64,000 nt of DNA from the NCBI RefSeq assembly GCF_030272615.1, contig NC_081410.1, forward strand, positions 126,903,140 to 126,967,139, read 5' to 3'. This document shows positions 59,527-64,000 of the stretch, piece after piece. Source of the DNA: Cryptomeria japonica. Its lineage: Eukaryota > Streptophyta > Pinopsida > Cupressales > Cupressaceae. Within the stretch, counting starts at the first letter, position 1. Each line of letters opens with the position of its first letter. Position numbers and translations under genes: made by a program. Under the pieces are notes generated by a model. It saw only the letters and a list, made by a program, of their open reading frames with translations, did no database searches and was not told where the DNA came from.

Positions 59527-61369
59527 CCCCACTAACCCTTAAACAAAGATTCGCTATCTTCTTTTTTTTTAAATATTTATTTTTATTAAAGTTTTTTTTT
59601 ATATAAATATAAATGTATAAATTTCAATTTAGGAATTGTTAATTCTTTTCTTAGTATAAATTTTAAGTTATTAAATTTAACTTAGAAAAATTTATAAATA
59701 TCGGGGATTAATGTGTAGTAAATTCATAATTAATTTATCTTAAGTAAATTTTATATTTGTAAATTATATAATTAGAGTTGTTCAAATCATTTAAGATCCA
59801 TTGGGGCACTTAGTTGGCATTTTGGCAATTAATTCATATTAGTATGATTCGAACCAAATGTCTAAGCTAATTACTATTTTCGAGTCTAGTGACTCTATAA
59901 GTGATTATTCTCATGATAGAAATCAACGCATTTCTCAACCTTGCATGTAACTTACTCTATCCTTGCTTCATGCGAATTACTTAATTGCATTTATTTTTTT
60001 CTTCATCTTCATGCAAGTCATATATTCTAGTTTTGAATATTAAATAATTTAGTTATGGTTTTTATTCTATATAGTTCATCAAGTAGTTATTTCAATTAAT
60101 TGAGCTTTTCAATGTTTAATCATGCATGTTCAATTCATAATTGTTTCCAAGCATACATTTTTCGTAAGTTTCTTAGTTAAGAAAACTAAATAAAGGAAGT
60201 CAGAAAAACCAAAACCTAGCAGTGTTTGGTATATACAGTGCCTCTGGGTCACGCTTACGAGTAATGTCGTCATGTTGAACTACTGCACTTAACACCTAAT
60301 AAAGCTGCATCAACGACGTATGTGGCATCGTTCCTATAAATCGTCGGGGAGTAATAAGGGACACTTGGAAGTTAAAATCCAAGGGGCGGGTAATCCCCCT
60401 TGGATCGATAATCTAATAAGATAACCCTTAAATGATTTTTCATCTGCTGAGTTAAACCACAGTAAACCCCCTTAAGGTTATTTGAGTGAAATACTTTTAT
60501 GAAATTGATATAATCTTCAAGAGTTGTTGACGATTGACAATTGGTCGAGGGTGACGTTTATGATAGGTATTAGGATGTGGTTGTTTAGGTCACAAACAAT
60601 AGGCCATCTTGAGCCTTTCTTTAAGTGCTACCACCGTGGGTAGCAACCGCAGAGAAACTATCTGAGACATTGACCCTAGAAAGGGTTGCGTACCCACTAA
60701 TCAGTTTACATCAAACCATAGATTAGAAAATAGAACTACATAATTTATGCCTTGATCCTGTGCTGAAAAGGGTATGTAGGCAGTCTTGGGATGGAGTTGT
60801 CCCTAGTACTCAGGCATTCGTGGGTAGGGTCTAGGCTTGGTAAAGAAGGATTGAGTAGAATCCTAATTTGAAAGATAAGTATAATAAAATGGAAAAAGTA
60901 ATTCAATGCATACTCGGAAGGAATCCCGTATGGATTCACTTGACTTCTTGAGGCTGTAAGCGAAATTTTGAGGTGGAATTCAAGCTTGTATTATGTTATT
61001 TAATTACTCCTAAGGACGGCAACCTCGGTGCACTTCTGTTAGAAGAGTGTAGTACTTAGTGAGTGGCTTAGGAGCTGAATGGTCCTGATGAGTCTAAGTC
61101 TCTGGCCATAGCACCTCCTATCCCGATTGGATAGATGCCTAACCCGTATGGGTAGATGCCTATCCTATATTGGATGGATGAAATCTTATGTCCCGTATGG
61201 ATAGATGCCTAACCCGTATGGTTAGATGCTCATCCCGGATGGATGAATGCCTAATCCAAATGGATGGATGCCCAGAGTATGCAATTGAATCAAACACAAT
61301 GATTAAATAAATAAAAAAAAAAAGAGGTCGCATTTTGTTGAGTTAAGTATGGTGGGCTATTATAATGGT

Positions 61370-64000
61370 TGACATTGTCTCATAGAGAGTGATGATGAGA
61401 AAATTTTAAGCAAATGCAATTGCTTGTTGTAAAATCAATCTCTACAACCTTTGCTAGCATCCTCACAACTTGTGGGAGTCTTGGAATATGGCACAATTAT
61501 CCATCGAAGAATACAAGATGAGCCAAATGTTCGAATTGCAATTGCCCTAGAGGATATGAATACAAAATGTGAAAACATAAACAAGGCTTATGAACTATTT
61601 TATATTCCTTATTAACGTACATAATTGGGTAAGCAAGGTTGATTTGGGTTTTTGGGAATGGAGCAATCTCCAAACCTAGAGCTAGTGTTTGGGCTTGTGA
61701 CATGGTGTAATTATGAATAGATTTTGTGCTAGTACAAATCAAGTCTTGTTCACCACAAATATGGACAATAATGGTTGTGGGTTAGACTTAGAAACTTTTG
61801 AACAAATGCAATTGATTAGTGTCCATTTGTCATATGAAATAATTTTGAAATGAGATATGAATAGTTTAAAATTGAGTGCCTCTTTTTTAAATTAAAACAT
61901 GGTTTTGAAGCCCATTTAAGACAAATTATATAGAGTGAAGAAAAAAGGTCAATGTAGATGAGAAGTTAGAAAATTGAAACGACACAAACATCAATTAGGA
62001 AAAATAGGAAGTTGTCCAATAAAGAGTCACTTGAGCTATTGATTGGTAGAAATGATTCAATGTAGAACAATTGATATAAATTGTAGAATATGAAATATAA
62101 GAGGATACTTCTAAAATATGTGATATATGAGGAGATTGAGTGGTATTGGCCAAGGGAGTGTGGGTTACAACCAAGAGGTGGAGTTATGAGGGGTATTAGC
62201 ACAATAAGCAAAAATTGGGTTTGGCTAGAGATGGAAGTGGGGAGTTGTGAGAATAAGAAGAGCCAACTAAGGATGTAAAGCATTATAGATTTCAATTAAG
62301 GCTTATGTAAGGATGAGTGTAGATTAGAGTTTTCATAGTTGAAATTTGTATAAAAGGATAGTGTGTAGAAAGAGAGAGAGATTGATGGAAAGCCAAACTT
62401 TGTAATTAATTTGTTGTAGTTCTATGGTTTTCTTTGAATTGAAATTGAATAAAATTAAATAATTTTGTTATAATCATTGTGTCATAATTATTTGAGTTTG
62501 GTGAATTGGCCATGTGAATGTGTATTTTGGAAGCAAGAGGAAAGTTTTTGCATCAAATTTGTACATCATAATTTCTTAGATAGAATAATCCAAAAAAATA
62601 CAAACAAAAAACTTATTCACTTTTTCATTTGGTAGCCACAATGATGAAAGTTCTATTGTTCAATTTAAGTTGCTGGCATACATTATATTTTTTATGAGTC
62701 AAATTTATATAGATAAAAAGTCTTTTACAAACATAGTCGAATGTTATAATTTTGATATAGTTCATAATAATATCAACTAAAAGTCATTCAAAAATATATG
62801 CATAATAAAATTGAATTGTCGCTGTAAAATTAAATGTTTTTATACAACTGATCATGATGAAGAATACCATTTTCAATTTATTTTAAATTCAATAACTATT
62901 TTATATACTACAATCTATTAAATTATTATTGTAATAAAATATAAAGATATATTTTTTCACTTCTTTATTTAATGTTTATTGTCAAATAAGAACGAGATTC
63001 TTAGATTTTAATTTGTTGGTAGGTTATATAGTTTTGATACTATAAAAGTACATCATTCATAGACACACACATATATAATAGAATTGTTTATCATATCAAT
63101 ATTGAAATTAATTAGTCATAATATCAAATCTTTTTATAATCGTATCATGATCAATACAGTATATAATACAATATATTATATGATACTTTTACACAAACTT
63201 TCACTTTCATATTTAGTACCAACTAGCAATAAAAATGGATTCTAGAATGCCAAATTGATATTGCAGTAAAACAGGAAATACCAGAAATACTTTGTCAATT
63301 TTCTTTGATGGAAGAATGTTATAAGTGATGGTGATTGTAGTTGTATCTACAAATGCCTAGAGCTAAATCTCCCTCCAAATTATAGGAGTGCCAAATTTGG
63401 AGAGAATACCATATACTTAAAATCAATCTTGAATAAGCGAGGAACAAATATTTAGATGGGTAGGACCTCCTTCACCACTAGCTCATTTAGCCCAAGGGAG
63501 ACTCCCTAAGGTTCTACAATTGAATGAAATTGTAGGGTATGAATATTTCCCTTGCCATAAAGCATTCCCACTACACACTATACCCCTACTTCAATTGTCA
63601 CAATATACCTATGTGTTGTTTTGATCATGAAAGGTCAAGAACATTCATACAAAGAGATGAAAGCTTAAAATGACAAGTTTTTGAGGATATTGATTTAACA
63701 AATCATATTGATGTTATGCCCTTACACATGGAAGTTGGCAAGAATCTATAATAATATGAAATACAAATGATTGTAATTCTTAGTTTGTTTAATTTGTTGA
63801 GGTGATGGAATATGAAGTAAATAAAAAACCAATATTTGTATCTAGATGGACACAAAATTATTGAATTCGCTCAAAAGATGCAACAATTGAAACCAATAGT
63901 GGCATCTTAATAAACATCTCACAAAATACTATGTCATTTTAAAATATATAAGAAAATTAAATTGTTGACATACATTTAGAAATATATTTGAAATTGTAAA
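61370..64000. other. AT-rich DNA right of the chromovirus, nothing recognised
   Basis: No frame longer than about 110 codons and none with a recognisable domain on either strand. No LTR ends or tandem arrays seen. Probably old, decayed repeat DNA. Confidence 0.5.

Larger units (their letters stand above)
49870..61364 (+). mobile_element. Complete Ty3/Gypsy chromovirus (Tekay/Del-like), 11.5 kb
   Basis: Two long LTRs (3326 and 3376 bp) with matching ATGGT target duplication. Internal order on plus: PBS of initiator tRNA-Met type, gag, protease, reverse transcriptase, RNase H, integrase, chromodomain, polypurine tract. The C-terminal chromodomain places it among chromoviruses; the long LTRs and the GGGGGGGAGGA tract followed by TGTCACAACC fit Tekay/Del. 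LTR difference is a few per cent by eye, apart from a microsatellite expansion. The coding frame has about a dozen stops, so the copy cannot move on its own. Confidence 0.93.
57989..61364 (+). repeat. 3' LTR of the chromovirus
   Basis: 3376 bp, matches 49870-53195 along its length. It ends TATTATA where the 5' LTR has TATTACA. The extra length is mostly the (AT)27 run at 59203-59256. It is followed by ATGGT (61365-61369). Confidence 0.92.

Overview
The window looks like nuclear DNA from a seed plant with a large, repeat-filled genome. It is AT-rich and carries long, decayed Ty3/Gypsy and Ty1/Copia LTR retrotransposons, plus one plant-type acyl-activating-enzyme gene relic with a plant-style intron. 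A gymnosperm (conifer) is my best guess from the very long LTRs and the gene-poor layout, but this is an inference. I see no intact host gene, no rRNA or tRNA gene and no prokaryotic feature.

Layout. 1-5367: 5' part of a minus-strand Gypsy element (LTR, primer-binding site, leader with repeated hairpins, gag, start of protease) that runs off the left edge. 5368-7117: two further LTR fragments in opposite orientations. 7118-11445: minus-strand Copia element, cut off inside reverse transcriptase. 11446-14644: purine-rich repeats and microsatellites around a hairpin cluster. 14645-19027: AT-rich, nothing recognised. 19028-22476: broken AMP-binding acyl-CoA synthetase gene (minus) with tandem repeats at its 3' end and in its intron. 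24425-42764: an 18.3-kb Tat-type Gypsy element (minus) with both LTRs, a matching ATTAT target duplication, PBS and polypurine tract. 42765-49869: AT-rich DNA with an old duplication, a TIR-bounded element and a GA-rich block. 49870-61364: an 11.5-kb chromovirus (plus), Tekay/Del-like, with 3.3-kb LTRs, an ATGGT target duplication and a C-terminal chromodomain. 61370-64000: nothing recognised.

The most unusual object is the 18.3-kb Tat element. Opposite to gag-pol, between pol and the 3' LTR, it carries a broken gene for a plant mobile domain (PMD) protein. Non-coding DNA upstream of the PMD gene and upstream of gag both hold arrays with a conserved 7-bp core (TAGCGCA) at a strict 21-bp period, while the rest of each unit differs. 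In each place the core reads the same way relative to the gene downstream, so the arrays are inverted relative to each other along the element.

All the coding regions are broken by stop codons and frameshifts. The stops are mostly TAG, as expected if methylated cytosines in CAG and TGG codons have decayed. LTR pairs differ by only a few per cent by hand comparison, so the two complete elements are fairly young insertions.
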